DNA of 64,000 nt from CAXTEJ01 sp964243295. Lineage in GTDB: Bacteria > Actinomycetota > Actinomycetes > Actinomycetales > Angustibacteraceae. Every line of letters starts with the position of its first letter. The first letter of the stretch is position 1. A program made the translations under genes and the position numbers. The notes under the pieces are model-generated. The model saw only the letters and a program-made list of their open reading frames with translations, had not been told where the DNA came from and searched no databases. Where the stretch lies: positions 15,971-79,970 of the forward strand of contig CAXTEJ010000011.1 in NCBI GenBank assembly GCA_964243295.1, given 5' to 3'. Shown here one piece after another: positions 26,166-35,164 of the stretch.

Positions 26166-26933
26166 GTGGCTGCACGGTCGTCGATGACGGTGCCGTCCGC
26201 GATGATCGACCGCGACTCGTCCACGGCGCTGCACTCTCAGATCTCGGACTGGATGCGGGCCCGGATCGCGGCCGGCGACTGGCCCCGCAACTACCGGCTG
26301 CCCACCGAGCCCGAGCTCGCAGACGACCTGGGCGTCAGCCGCGGAACCCTGCGCCGGGCGTTGTCCACGCTGATCAACGACGGCCTGCTCAAGCAGGTGC
26401 AAGGTCGTGGGACGTTCGTGACCTCAACGTTGATCGAGCCGGCCATCGCCCAGAAACTGAGCACGCTCAGTGAAGACCTAGCAGGACAGGGGATAGGCGT
26501 CACAACCGAGGTGCTCGCCTGCGACGTCCTCGAGGCCCCTCGACCAATCGCCAGCCTGCTCGACGTCGTCCCCGGGCAGGGGGTGCTCCGCCTGTCGCGC
26601 AGGCGCAGCACCACCTTGGGGGTCGTCGCCTTCCTCAACAACTACGTGCGAACCGACCTGGCTCCAGGCATCGAGGCGGTCAATTTCACGACTGAAAGCC
26701 TCTTTGGCGTCCTCGAAGGCAGGTTCAACCTGCGCATCAGCTCAGGACGGCGCAGCTTCTCAGCCGAAGCCGCCTCGGCCGACGTCGCACAGGCACTCGA
26801 CGTCCCACTGGGCACCCCAGTTCAATACCTCGAGCAAATGACCTACCTCGCCGACGGCCGACCGATCGAATATTCAGACGTTTGGATCAACAGCGCCCGA
26901 ATGCGGGTGACCTCAGTTCTCGCCCGCCAATAG
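26166..26933 (+). CDS. GntR family regulator, HutC subfamily (UTRA domain)
   Basis: Product of 255 residues. Winged helix at about 35-82 (RLPTEPELADDLGVSRGTLR, RALSTLINDGLLKQVQGRGT) followed by a UTRA ligand-binding domain ending YLEQMTYLADGRPIEYSDVW. GTG at 26166 has an AGGAGG site seven bases upstream; TACGAT at 26133-26138 may be its -10. It probably senses a sugar phosphate from the kinase and represses the cluster through the palindrome at 23588-23599. The 3' part has lower GC3 than the core genome. Confidence 0.9.
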   Translation: MAARSSMTVPSAMIDRDSSTALHSQISDWMRARIAAGDWPRNYRLPTEPELADDLGVSRGTLRRALSTLINDGLLKQVQGRGTFVTSTLIEPAIAQKLSTLSEDLAGQGIGVTTEVLACDVLEAPRPIASLLDVVPGQGVLRLSRRRSTTLGVVAFLNNYVRTDLAPGIEAVNFTTESLFGVLEGRFNLRISSGRRSFSAEAASADVAQALDVPLGTPVQYLEQMTYLADGRPIEYSDVWINSARMRVTSVLARQ

Positions 26934-27159
26934 CTCTAGCAGCGCCACATCAGGCGGCATTGGGCGGTCGAGCGACGCACGCCGGCTGGCCCGGACGGTC
27001 CGGGCAGGCGCAGCCCAACAAACCAGCGCCACCGTGGCGTCGACCCGATCGCCGTGCCCCGTCATCGACCGGACCAGGCTTCACCCGGACACCTCGTAAC
27101 GACCAGCAGCAACGAGCGGCTCCACGGACGCCCCGCGCCTGCCCGGTACGCTGCCCCGC

Positions 27160-28494
27160 ATGTCACTGCGCCTGTCTGTCATCGGCACCGGCTACCTCGG
27201 GGCCGTCCACGCCGCCGCCATGGCCGAGCTCGGTCACGAGGTCGTCGCGGTCGACGTCGACCAGGCCAAGATCGACACGCTGGCCTCCGGCAGGGCACCG
27301 TTCTTCGAGCCCGGGCTGCCCGAGCTGCTGCAGCGGGCGCTGGCCACCGGGCGGCTGCGCTTCACCACCGACTACGCGCTGGCCGCCGACGCCGACGTCC
27401 ACTTCATCTGCGTGGGCACCCCGCAGCGCGCGGGCGAGTTCGCGGCCGACCTGCGCTACGTCGAGTCGGCGTTCGGCGAGCTGTCGAAGCACCTGACCGG
27501 CCCGACGCTGCTGGTCGGCAAGTCGACCGTCCCGGTCGGAACCGCAGCGCGCATGCTCGAGATGGCCCGCACAGTCGCGCCGGCCGGCGACGGCGTGACC
27601 CTGGCCTGGAACCCCGAGTTCCTGCGCGAGGGGTTCGCGGTCAAGGACACGCTGCACCCCGACCGCCTCGTCTACGGCGTGGAGCCCGGCGTGCGCGGCG
27701 AGCGCGCCCGCGAGCTGCTGGACGAGGTCTACGCCACCACGATCGGTGAGGGCACCCCCCGCATCGTCACCGACTTCGCGACCGCCGAGCTGGTGAAGGT
27801 CGCCGCCAACTCCTTCCTCGCGACCAAGATCTCGTTCATCAACGCCATGGCCGAGGTCTGCGAGGCCGCCGGCGGTGACGTCACGGCGCTCGCCGACGCC
27901 ATCGGCCACGACGAGCGCATCGGCCGCAAGTTCCTCGGCGCCGGCGTCGGCTTCGGCGGTGGCTGCCTGCCCAAGGACATCCGCGCGTTCATGGCGCGCG
28001 CCGGTGAGCTCGGAGCCGACCAGGCGCTGACGTTCCTGCGCGAGGTCGACGCCATCAACATGCGCCGCCGCGCCCGCATGGTGGAGATCGCCCGCGAGCA
28101 GTGCGACGACACCTTCATCGGCAAGCGCGTCGCCGTGCTCGGTGCGGCCTTCAAGCCCGACAGTGACGACACCCGCGACTCGCCCGCGCTGTCGATCGCG
28201 GCCCAGGTGCGGCTGCAGGGCGCCCACGTCACGGTGCACGACCCCGAGGCCATGGCCAACGCCAAGCGAGCCTGGCCCGACCTGTCGTTCGCCGAGACCT
28301 CCATGGCCGCGATGGAGGGCGCGCACGTCGTGCTGCACCTGACCGAGTGGCGCGAGTACCGCGAGCTCGACCCGGTCGAGGTGGGCAAGGTCGTCGCCGC
28401 CAAGAAGATCGTCGACGGGCGCAACGCCCTCGACGGCGCACGCTGGCGCGACGCCGGCTTCGCCTACCGCGCCCTGGGCCGCCCCCAGACGTGA
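27160..28494 (+). CDS. ugd: UDP-glucose 6-dehydrogenase
   Basis: Product of 444 residues, full length. Rossmann start LRLSVIGTGYLGAVHAAAMA, the EFLREG segment (NPEFLREGFAVKDTLHPDR, about 148-166), and the catalytic cysteine in FGGGCLPKDIRAFM (about 264-277). It oxidises UDP-glucose to UDP-glucuronate with two NAD+. ATG at 27160 is seven bases after TACGCT (27147-27152), a leaderless start. The product supplies acidic sugars for surface glycans, which fits the glycosyltransferase block and galE nearby. Confidence 0.95.
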   Translation: MSLRLSVIGTGYLGAVHAAAMAELGHEVVAVDVDQAKIDTLASGRAPFFEPGLPELLQRALATGRLRFTTDYALAADADVHFICVGTPQRAGEFAADLRYVESAFGELSKHLTGPTLLVGKSTVPVGTAARMLEMARTVAPAGDGVTLAWNPEFLREGFAVKDTLHPDRLVYGVEPGVRGERARELLDEVYATTIGEGTPRIVTDFATAELVKVAANSFLATKISFINAMAEVCEAAGGDVTALADAIGHDERIGRKFLGAGVGFGGGCLPKDIRAFMARAGELGADQALTFLREVDAINMRRRARMVEIAREQCDDTFIGKRVAVLGAAFKPDSDDTRDSPALSIAAQVRLQGAHVTVHDPEAMANAKRAWPDLSFAETSMAAMEGAHVVLHLTEWREYRELDPVEVGKVVAAKKIVDGRNALDGARWRDAGFAYRALGRPQT

Positions 28495-28952
28495 CCCACA
28501 TCGGCGCGGGCCCGCACCGGAACGACCCTGACGTCGTCCGGCGGCTGCTCACGACCCCGGCCACCTGGGCGGTCGTCGGGCTGTCGGCCAACACCACCCG
28601 CACGGCCTACGCGGTGAGCGCCTGGGTGCGGGACCGGCTCGGCATGCGCCTCGTGCCGGTGCACCCGCGCGCCGAGACCGTGCTCGGCGAGACCGGCTAC
28701 CGGCGCCTCGCCGACGTCCCGGACGGCGAGCGGCTGGCGGTCGTCGACCTGTTCGTGGCCAGCCGGCGGGTCGGCGACATCGTGGACGAGGCCATCGCCG
28801 AGCGCGAGCGGCTGGGCATCGGCGCGGTGTGGCTGCAGCTCGGCGTCGTCGACGAGGACGCCGCCCGCCGCGCCACGGACGCCGGCCTCGACGTCGTCAT
28901 GGACACCTGCCCCCACATCGAGGGCCCCCGGCTCGGCATCGCCCCCGCCTGA
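28491..28952 (+). CDS. CoA-binding domain protein
   Basis: Product of 153 residues. Compact Rossmann fold of the CoA_binding family: TWAVVGLSANTTRTAYAVS (about 23-41), LVPVHPRAETVLG, AVVDLFVASRRVGDIVDEAI and AVWLQLGVVDEDAARRA, ending VMDTCPHIEGPRLG. These single-domain relatives of succinyl-CoA synthetase alpha bind a CoA or nucleotide ligand; the biological role is not established. GTG overlaps the ugd stop by 4 bases, so it is co-translated with ugd. Confidence 0.9.
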   Translation: MTHIGAGPHRNDPDVVRRLLTTPATWAVVGLSANTTRTAYAVSAWVRDRLGMRLVPVHPRAETVLGETGYRRLADVPDGERLAVVDLFVASRRVGDIVDEAIAERERLGIGAVWLQLGVVDEDAARRATDAGLDVVMDTCPHIEGPRLGIAPA

Positions 28953-28954
28953 GC

Positions 28955-29971
28955 TCAGTCCGGGTAGCCGGCCGGGTTCTGCTGCTGCCAGCGCCACTGG
29001 TCGGCGCACATGTCCTCGATGCTGCGGGTCGCCCGCCAGCCCAGCTCGGCCTGCGCGCGGGCGGGGTCGGCGTACGACGCGGCGATGTCGCCGGCTCGGC
29101 GCGGCGCCACCTCGTAGGGCAGCTCGCGGCCGCAGGCCTTCTCGAACGCGTGCAGCACCTCGAGCACGCTGGTGCCGTGCCCGGTGCCGAGGTTGTACGT
29201 CGACACGGTGTCGTCGGTCGCGGACAGGTGCGCGAGCGCCGCGAGGTGGCCGGCGGCGAGGTCCTCGACGTGGATGTAGTCGCGCAGCGCGGTGCCGTCC
29301 GGCGTCGGGTAGTCGTCGCCGAAGATGCGCAGCTGGTCGCGCTTGCCGACGGCGACCTGCGCGATGAACGGCATCAGGTTGTTCGGGATGCCCTGCGGGT
29401 CCTCGCCGATGGTGCCGGAGGAGTGAGCGCCGACCGGGTTGAAGTAGCGCAGCAGCGCGACGCGCCAGCGCTCGTCGGTGCGGGCCACGTCGCGCAGCAC
29501 CTGCTCGATCATGACCTTCGTCCAGCCGTACGGGTTGGTGGCGGACGTCGGCAGGTCCTCGCTCATGGGCACCGGCGGGTTCGCGCCGTAGACCGTCGCC
29601 GACGAGGAGAACACCAGCTTGAAGCAGCCGTGCCGCTGCATGGCCCGCACCAGCGCGAACGTCGAGCCGAGGTTGTTCTGGTAGTACTCCAGCGGCACGT
29701 CGACGCTCTCGCCCACGGCCTTGTGGCCGGCGAAGTGGATCACGGCGTCGAAGCTGCGGGCAGCGAGCAGCCCGTCGATCTTGTCGCGGTCGGTGAGGTC
29801 GAACGCGTGCACCTCGAGCGGGCTGCCGGTCAGCGCCTCGATGCGCGGTACGACGGTCGGCTTGGCGTTGGCGAAGCTGTCGACCACGACCACCTCGTGC
29901 CCCGCCGCGACGAGCTGGACGACCGTGTGTGACCCGATGAACCCGGCGCCGCCGGTGACGAGAACGCGCAT
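28955..29971 (-). CDS. galE: UDP-glucose 4-epimerase
   Basis: Product of 338 residues. NAD-binding start MRVLVTGGAGFIGSHTVVQL, SSSATVYG (about 121-128) and the catalytic Tyr-Lys pair in NPYGWTKVMIEQ (about 143-154), plus ALLRYFNPVGAH. It interconverts UDP-glucose and UDP-galactose for glycan synthesis or the Leloir pathway. ATG at 29971 lies six bases after TACGGT (29978-29983), a leaderless start. It converges on the CoA-binding gene with a 2-base gap. Confidence 0.95.
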   Translation of the reverse strand: MRVLVTGGAGFIGSHTVVQLVAAGHEVVVVDSFANAKPTVVPRIEALTGSPLEVHAFDLTDRDKIDGLLAARSFDAVIHFAGHKAVGESVDVPLEYYQNNLGSTFALVRAMQRHGCFKLVFSSSATVYGANPPVPMSEDLPTSATNPYGWTKVMIEQVLRDVARTDERWRVALLRYFNPVGAHSSGTIGEDPQGIPNNLMPFIAQVAVGKRDQLRIFGDDYPTPDGTALRDYIHVEDLAAGHLAALAHLSATDDTVSTYNLGTGHGTSVLEVLHAFEKACGRELPYEVAPRRAGDIAASYADPARAQAELGWRATRSIEDMCADQWRWQQQNPAGYPD

Positions 29972-30010
29972 GCCCCAACCGTAGGCCCAGCGCGCCTGGG
30001 GAGCGCCCGC

Positions 30011-30538
30011 TCAGGACGCGTCGGGGCCGGCCGCGCGGCGGGCGCGCAGGCGCTCGCCCTTCGCCGTCGCCTGCTGCCGCAGGTCGGCCTGGAACGCGGC
30101 CATCTGCTCACGCAGCCGCGCGCCGAGATCGCTGTCGGCGGCAGCCAGCACCCGGACGGCGAGCAGCCCCGCGTTGCGCGCCCCGCCCACCGACACCGTC
30201 GCGACGGGCACCCCCGCGGGCATCTGGACGATCGACAGCAGCGAGTCCATGCCGTCGAGGTGCGCGAGCGGCACGGGGACGCCGATGACGGGCAGCGGCG
30301 TCACCGCGGCGAGCATCCCCGGCAGGTGCGCCGCGCCGCCGGCACCGGCGACGATCACCCGCAGCCCGCGCGCGGCGGCCTGCTCGCCGTACGCGACCAT
30401 CTCGCGGGGCATGCGGTGGGCCGAGACGACGTCGACCTCGTGCTCGACGCCGAACTCCTCGAGGGCGGCGCTCGCGGCCGCCATCACCGGCCAGTCCGAG
30501 TCGCTGCCCATGACGACGCCGACGAGGGGGTCGCTCAC
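30011..30538 (-). CDS. purE: N5-carboxyaminoimidazole ribonucleotide mutase
   Basis: Product of 175 residues. PurE class I signatures GVVMGSDSDWPVMAAA (about 8-23), VVSAHRMPREMV (about 38-49) and VIVAGAGGAAHLPGMLAA. It moves the carboxylate from N5-CAIR to make CAIR in purine synthesis. GTG at 30538 overlaps the purK stop by 4 bases, so the two enzymes of the step are co-translated. Confidence 0.97.
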   Translation of the reverse strand: MSDPLVGVVMGSDSDWPVMAAASAALEEFGVEHEVDVVSAHRMPREMVAYGEQAAARGLRVIVAGAGGAAHLPGMLAAVTPLPVIGVPVPLAHLDGMDSLLSIVQMPAGVPVATVSVGGARNAGLLAVRVLAAADSDLGARLREQMAAFQADLRQQATAKGERLRARRAAGPDAS

Positions 30539-31719
30539 TCGGTCACCACTCCCTGCAGGAAGTCGGCGGCGTGGCGGGCACGCTCTCGCAGGTCGCCCAG
30601 GTCGTCGCCGCTGACCGTCACGTGGCCGATCTTGCGGCCGGGGCGCACGGACTTGCCGTACAGGTGCACCTTCAGCGCCGGGTCGTGCGCGAGCAGGTGC
30701 AGATAGGTCGGGTAGAGCTCGGGGTAGTCGCCGCCCAGCACGTTGGCCATGACGGTCCACCGCGCGCGGGGGCTGGGGTCGCCGAGCGGCAGGTCGAGCA
30801 CCGCCCGCAGGTGCTGCTCGAACTGGCTGGTCACCGAGCCCTCGATGGTCCAGTGGCCGCTGTTGTGGGGGCGCATCGCGAGCTCGTTGACCACGAAGTC
30901 CTCACCGGTCTGGAACAGCTCGACGGCCATGACACCGGTGACGCCCAGCTCGCCGGCGATCCGCAGCGCCACCTCGGTGACCCGGGCGGCCAGGTCGGCG
31001 TCGAGGTCGGGAGCGGGCGCGAGCACCTCGGTGCAGATGCCGTCGACCTGCACCGTCTCGACGACCGGCCAGGCCGCCGCCTGCCCCATCGGGCTGCGGG
31101 CCACCAGCACCGCCAGCTCGCGATCGAAGGCCACGTTCTCCTCGGCCAGCAGCCCGTCGCCGCCCGTGAGCCGGTCGAGCCAGTCCGCCGCCTCCCCTGC
31201 GTCCTGGACGACGCGCACGCCCTTGCCGTCGTAGCCGCCGCGGGGGGTCTTGAGCACGACGGGCCAGCCGACGTCCGCCGCGAACGCCTCGAGCCCGGCC
31301 GCGTCGCGCACGACGGCCCACCGGGGGCACGGCACACCGAGGTCGCGCAGCCGCTGCCGCATGACCACCTTGTCCTGGGCGTGCAGCAGCGCGTCCGACC
31401 CGGGCCGGACGACGGCACCGCCCGCCTCGAGCGCGCGCAGGTGCTCGGGCGGCACGTGCTCGTGGTCGAACGTCACGACGTCGCAGTCGCGGGCCAGCTC
31501 GCGCAGCGCCGCCAGGTCGGTGTGGGAGCCGGGCGGCGACTGCGGCACGACCTGCGCGGCGCTGTCGTCGGGGTGCTCGCTGAGCACCCGCAGCCCGATC
31601 GACAGGGCGATCGCCGGGGGCTGCATCATCCGCGCCAGCTGGCCGGCGCCCACGACACCGACGAGCGGGAAGCCACCGGGCCCGCGGGTGGCCGGGGCCC
31701 GGTTCGGCGACGAGGTCAC
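30535..31719 (-). CDS. purK: N5-carboxyaminoimidazole ribonucleotide synthase
   Basis: Product of 394 residues. ATP-grasp enzyme with PLVGVVGAGQLARMMQPPAI at the start, TFDHEHVPPEHL, KTPRGGYDGKGVRVV (about 159-173), and MRPHNSGHWTIEG (about 283-295). It makes N5-CAIR from AIR, bicarbonate and ATP. GTG at 31719 is fixed by TAGGGT (31727-31732) seven bases upstream. Confidence 0.97.
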   Translation of the reverse strand: MTSSPNRAPATRGPGGFPLVGVVGAGQLARMMQPPAIALSIGLRVLSEHPDDSAAQVVPQSPPGSHTDLAALRELARDCDVVTFDHEHVPPEHLRALEAGGAVVRPGSDALLHAQDKVVMRQRLRDLGVPCPRWAVVRDAAGLEAFAADVGWPVVLKTPRGGYDGKGVRVVQDAGEAADWLDRLTGGDGLLAEENVAFDRELAVLVARSPMGQAAAWPVVETVQVDGICTEVLAPAPDLDADLAARVTEVALRIAGELGVTGVMAVELFQTGEDFVVNELAMRPHNSGHWTIEGSVTSQFEQHLRAVLDLPLGDPSPRARWTVMANVLGGDYPELYPTYLHLLAHDPALKVHLYGKSVRPGRKIGHVTVSGDDLGDLRERARHAADFLQGVVTE

Positions 31720-31815
31720 GGGCGCCACCCTAGGCGACGGGTCTCCGCCCTTGATCACACCCCACTGGCCCGCGCCTTCGAGGATGAGCGCTACGCCTGG
31801 ACCCGCACCATCCGC

Positions 31816-32235
31816 ATGCGCCAGCGCCTGGTCCTGGCCGAGGCGACCCTGCTCGCGGTGCTCGCCGTCACCACGGTCCTGAGCGCCACACTTGGCGATG
31901 GCTGGAGCACCGGGTTCTTCGTCGTGTGGATGGTGGGCATGCTCGGCTTCATCCCGTTGCACTCGCTGCTCAACGTCGGCATCCGCGGACTGTTCGACCG
32001 CAGCGGCCGCTCGCTCGACGAGCACCAGTGGAACCTGCGTGCCCGGTCCCTATCCGCTGTCAACTGGCCACGTGGCGCGCTGACGCTGATGGCTCTGGTG
32101 TGCGGCATCGCGGTCGTGGCCGCCACCGACCACGTCGCGCTGGCACTTAGCCTTGGCTTCCTGCTGTGGTTCGCGGCAGGGCTGTCGGCGTCTTGGCATC
32201 TGGCTTGGACGATGGCCGCGGAAGTGAACGACTGA
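31816..32235 (+). CDS. Small membrane protein with uncertain start
   Basis: ATG at 31816 gives 139 residues with four membrane segments (about 5-27, 36-58, 80-100 and 103-130). The same frame reads sensibly for about 20 more codons upstream (TPLARAFEDERYAWTRTIR), but no ATG, GTG or TTG occurs there before the divergent purK promoter, so the true 5' end may have been lost by deletion or use a rare start. No family recognised. It sits at the left edge of the accessory block between purK and gtrA. Confidence 0.5.
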   Translation: MRQRLVLAEATLLAVLAVTTVLSATLGDGWSTGFFVVWMVGMLGFIPLHSLLNVGIRGLFDRSGRSLDEHQWNLRARSLSAVNWPRGALTLMALVCGIAVVAATDHVALALSLGFLLWFAAGLSASWHLAWTMAAEVND

Positions 32236-32376
32236 CGACGCGGACAGCCAGGTCTTCGACCCAGGCTTACCACGCCGTGGGTGCTCGAGCACGAAGGTCC
32301 TGAGCTCGTCGCTGGCGTATCGGCCGGGTGAGCTGGTGGCTTCTCGCTACGCCGGCCTGACCGGAGCCGGACCGGC

Positions 32377-33021
32377 TCACCGTGACCCGTTCGGCCCGGG
32401 CAGCAGCCCGCGAGCCATGGCCACGGTGACCGCCGCCGTCCGGTCGTCGACCCCCAGCTTGGCGAACACCCGCAGCAGGTGGGACTTCACCGTCGCCTCC
32501 CCGATCAGCAGTACCGCGGCGACAGCTGAGTTCGACAGCCCCTGCCCGACTAGCTCCAGCACCTGGGTCTCGCGGGGGGTCAGCCGCTCGACCGCGGGCT
32601 CGCGCAGCTGCCGGAGCAGCCGCGCGGCCACCGGCGGGGCGAGCACGGTCTCGCCGCGGGCGGCCCGGCGGACAGCGTCGGCGAGCACCGAGCGCTGGGC
32701 GTCCTTGAGCAGGTAGCCGCTGGCCCCGGCCTCGACCGCGCGCAGGATGTCGTGGTCGGTGTCGTAGGTGGTCAGCACCACGACGACGACGCCGGGGTGG
32801 GCCTGCCGCACCTGCGCCGTGGCTGCGACGCCGTCCGTGCCGGGCATTCGCAGGTCCATCAGCACGACGTCGGGGGCGTGCTCGGCCACGGCCGCGAGCA
32901 CCCCCTCGCCGCCGTCGACCTCCGCGACGACCTCCAGGTCCGGCTCGGCTGAGAGCAGCGCCACGATCCCGGCGCGCACGACCGGGTGGTCGTCGACGAC
33001 GAGCAGGCGGACGCCGCTCAC
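32377..33021 (-). CDS. NarL/LuxR-type response regulator
   Basis: Product of 214 residues. Receiver domain 1-120 with DDHPVVRAG and phospho-acceptor aspartate in VLMDLRMPG (about position 55), LTTYDTD, and lysine in GYLLKDA. DNA-binding LuxR domain about 145-210 (LTPRETQVLELVGQGLSNSA, ATVKSHLLRVFAKLG). GTG overlaps the histidine-kinase stop by 4 bases. Last gene of the ABC-sensor operon. Confidence 0.95.
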   Translation of the reverse strand: MSGVRLLVVDDHPVVRAGIVALLSAEPDLEVVAEVDGGEGVLAAVAEHAPDVVLMDLRMPGTDGVAATAQVRQAHPGVVVVVLTTYDTDHDILRAVEAGASGYLLKDAQRSVLADAVRRAARGETVLAPPVAARLLRQLREPAVERLTPRETQVLELVGQGLSNSAVAAVLLIGEATVKSHLLRVFAKLGVDDRTAAVTVAMARGLLPGPNGSR

Positions 33022-34301
33022 CGGGCGCCCACGTTCGCGTGCGCCCTGGTGCCTGCTGGAGCACGGAGGGGCAGCCGCACGCGCAGCGCTGTACCGCCGC
33101 CGGGGGCCGCGGTGCGCTGCAGCGACCCGCCAGCCTGCTCGGCGCGCGCGGCCATGGCGGCCAGGCCGTATCCGTGCGGCGCCTGCTGCGCCGCCACCCC
33201 CACGCCGTCGTCGACGACCTGGAGTTCGACCTGCCAGTCGTCCAGCGCCAGCGACACCGACGCGGTGCGGGCGCGCGCGTGCTGGCGCACGTTCGCCAGC
33301 CCCTCCTGTGCGGCCCTCAGCAGGACGACCTCGGCCTCCGGGGCGAGATCGGGCAGGTCGGGGTCGACCGCCAGGTCGGCGGGCAGGCCGGTCTCGTCGG
33401 TGAACCGGCGCACCAGGCGGGCCAGCGCGCCGGCGAGGCGGGCGTCGTCGAGGGCGGGCGGGGCCAGGGCGGCAACGATCGCGCGCGCCTCGGCGAGGTT
33501 CTCCCGGGCGGTGGCCTCCATCAGGTGCAGGCGCTCGCGGGCCAGGGCCGGGTCGGCGTCCAGCGCCGCGTCGGCGGCCTGCGCCAGGGCGATGATGCTG
33601 GTGAACCCCTGCGCCAGGGTGTCGTGGATCTCCCCGGCCATCCGCTGGCGCTCGGCCAGGACTCCGCGCGCGTGCTCGGTGGCCGCGAGGTCAGCGCGGG
33701 TGCGCTCCAGCTGGGCCAGCAGCTCGGCGCGGCCCTGGCTCTCGCGCACCAGCCCGGTGATCCACAGGCCGAGCAGCAGGGAGACGCTGAACTGCGCCAC
33801 GGTGTACAGCGCCACCTCGGCGGCGTCGGAAGCTCGCCAGCCGCCGTGGCCCCAGCGGGCCAGAGCAAGGACGACCGGCACCGCGATGGTGGCCACCACC
33901 GCCCCGCGACGGCTGAAGAAGTTCCAGATCTGGGGGAAGAGTGCGAACAGCAGCGGAGCCATCAGGCCCTCGCCCCCCACGCCCTGGATCACCAGGAGGC
34001 CGGCCACGACGACGACGAGGTACGGCGCCGACCGGCTGTCGCGCTCCCGCCCCTGCAGCCGAGCCCGCAGCAGGCGCACCCCCAGCAGCAGGTAGACCCC
34101 GGCCATCCCCACCACCGCGGCGATGCCCGCACCGGCCGGCCCTGGCTCGACGTCCCCAAGCGCCAGCACGCCCCCGACCACGGCCAGCACCCCAAGCCAC
34201 ACGACGTGCCAGCCGATGGCCGATCGGTCCACGAAATCGGCGGCGGAGACCGGTGCTGGAATTGCGGTAGGCACCACAGTCCGCGAGGCGGCCGGGCTCA
34301 C
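33018..34301 (-). CDS. Sensor histidine kinase (NarL-type, HisKA_3)
   Basis: Product of 427 residues. Six or so membrane helices in the first 190 residues with almost no extracellular loop, then the phospho-acceptor motif MAGEIHDTLAQGFTSIIALA (about 213-232) and an ATPase domain (EGLANVRQHARA, DDGVGV, GYGLAAMAARAEQAGG). Intramembrane-sensing kinases of this kind often detect envelope stress or peptide antibiotics through the partner ABC transporter. GTG overlaps the permease stop by 4 bases. Confidence 0.93.
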   Translation of the reverse strand: MSPAASRTVVPTAIPAPVSAADFVDRSAIGWHVVWLGVLAVVGGVLALGDVEPGPAGAGIAAVVGMAGVYLLLGVRLLRARLQGRERDSRSAPYLVVVVAGLLVIQGVGGEGLMAPLLFALFPQIWNFFSRRGAVVATIAVPVVLALARWGHGGWRASDAAEVALYTVAQFSVSLLLGLWITGLVRESQGRAELLAQLERTRADLAATEHARGVLAERQRMAGEIHDTLAQGFTSIIALAQAADAALDADPALARERLHLMEATARENLAEARAIVAALAPPALDDARLAGALARLVRRFTDETGLPADLAVDPDLPDLAPEAEVVLLRAAQEGLANVRQHARARTASVSLALDDWQVELQVVDDGVGVAAQQAPHGYGLAAMAARAEQAGGSLQRTAAPGGGTALRVRLPLRAPAGTRAHANVGAR

Positions 34302-35164
34302 CGGTCGCCTCGGCGCCGCCACCGGAACGTGGTGCGGCACAGGACCAGGCCGACGACGACCCAGGACGCGAGCACGAGCACGGTGGTGCCCAGCTGCCAG
34401 CCGCCGCCGACCTCGGCGGCGGCCATCGAGTCCGGCAGCAGCGCCGCCCTGAAGCCCTGGGCGAGCCACTTGAGCGGGAAGAGCGCCGCGACGTCCTGCA
34501 TCCAGCCGGGCAGCTCGCTGTAGACGAAGAAGACGCCGGAGATGAACTGCAGCACGAGCACGACCGGCGTCACCACGGCTGAGGCCGACTTCCCCGAGGC
34601 GGGGACGCTGGAGTAGGCGATGCCGAGCAGCGTGCCTGCGGTGGCGCCCAGGACGGCGACCCAGGCCAGCGTGAGCCAGCGTCCGGCCGTGTCTGGCAGC
34701 GGCACGTCGAAGGCCAGGCGCGCGGCCACCAGCAGCACCGCGAGCTGCGCCGCGCCGGTCACCACGACCAGGCCGACCTTGCCCAGGAAGTAGGCCGAGC
34801 GGGGCATCGGCGTGCCTTCTAGGCGCTTGAGCGTGCCGTCGTCGCGCTCGACCGCGATGGAGATCGCCAGCGACTGGAAGCTGACCAGCAGGATTCCAGA
34901 GGCCGCCATCCCGGCGGTGAAGTACTGGGTGAAGCTGATCCCGGGGGCCACCTCGTCGTCGAACACCGAACCGAAGATGAACAGGAAGATCACCGGAAAC
35001 GCCAGGTTGAAGATCACGGCGTCGCGCTGGCGCAGGGTAGAGCGCAGCTCCATCCGCGCCCGCGCGAGGCTGGCGCGCAGCACGCTCGGTAGCGCAGCGT
35101 GCGCGGCGACCCCGGCGACCCCGGCGGTTCCGGTGGTGGCAGGGGTGGTCGGCGAGGTAGTCAT
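34298..35164 (-). CDS. ABC-2 type transporter permease
   Basis: Product of 288 residues with six membrane segments (about 50-70, 82-105, 130-152, 163-185, 195-215 and 260-280). NLAFPVIFLFIFGSVFDDE and LKRLEGTPMPRSAYFLGK are typical of drug or lipid exporters of the DrrB/NatB type. ATG overlaps the ATPase stop by 4 bases. Together with the ATPase it forms a two-gene exporter. Confidence 0.92.
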   Translation of the reverse strand: MTTSPTTPATTGTAGVAGVAAHAALPSVLRASLARARMELRSTLRQRDAVIFNLAFPVIFLFIFGSVFDDEVAPGISFTQYFTAGMAASGILLVSFQSLAISIAVERDDGTLKRLEGTPMPRSAYFLGKVGLVVVTGAAQLAVLLVAARLAFDVPLPDTAGRWLTLAWVAVLGATAGTLLGIAYSSVPASGKSASAVVTPVVLVLQFISGVFFVYSELPGWMQDVAALFPLKWLAQGFRAALLPDSMAAAEVGGGWQLGTTVLVLASWVVVGLVLCRTTFRWRRRGDR

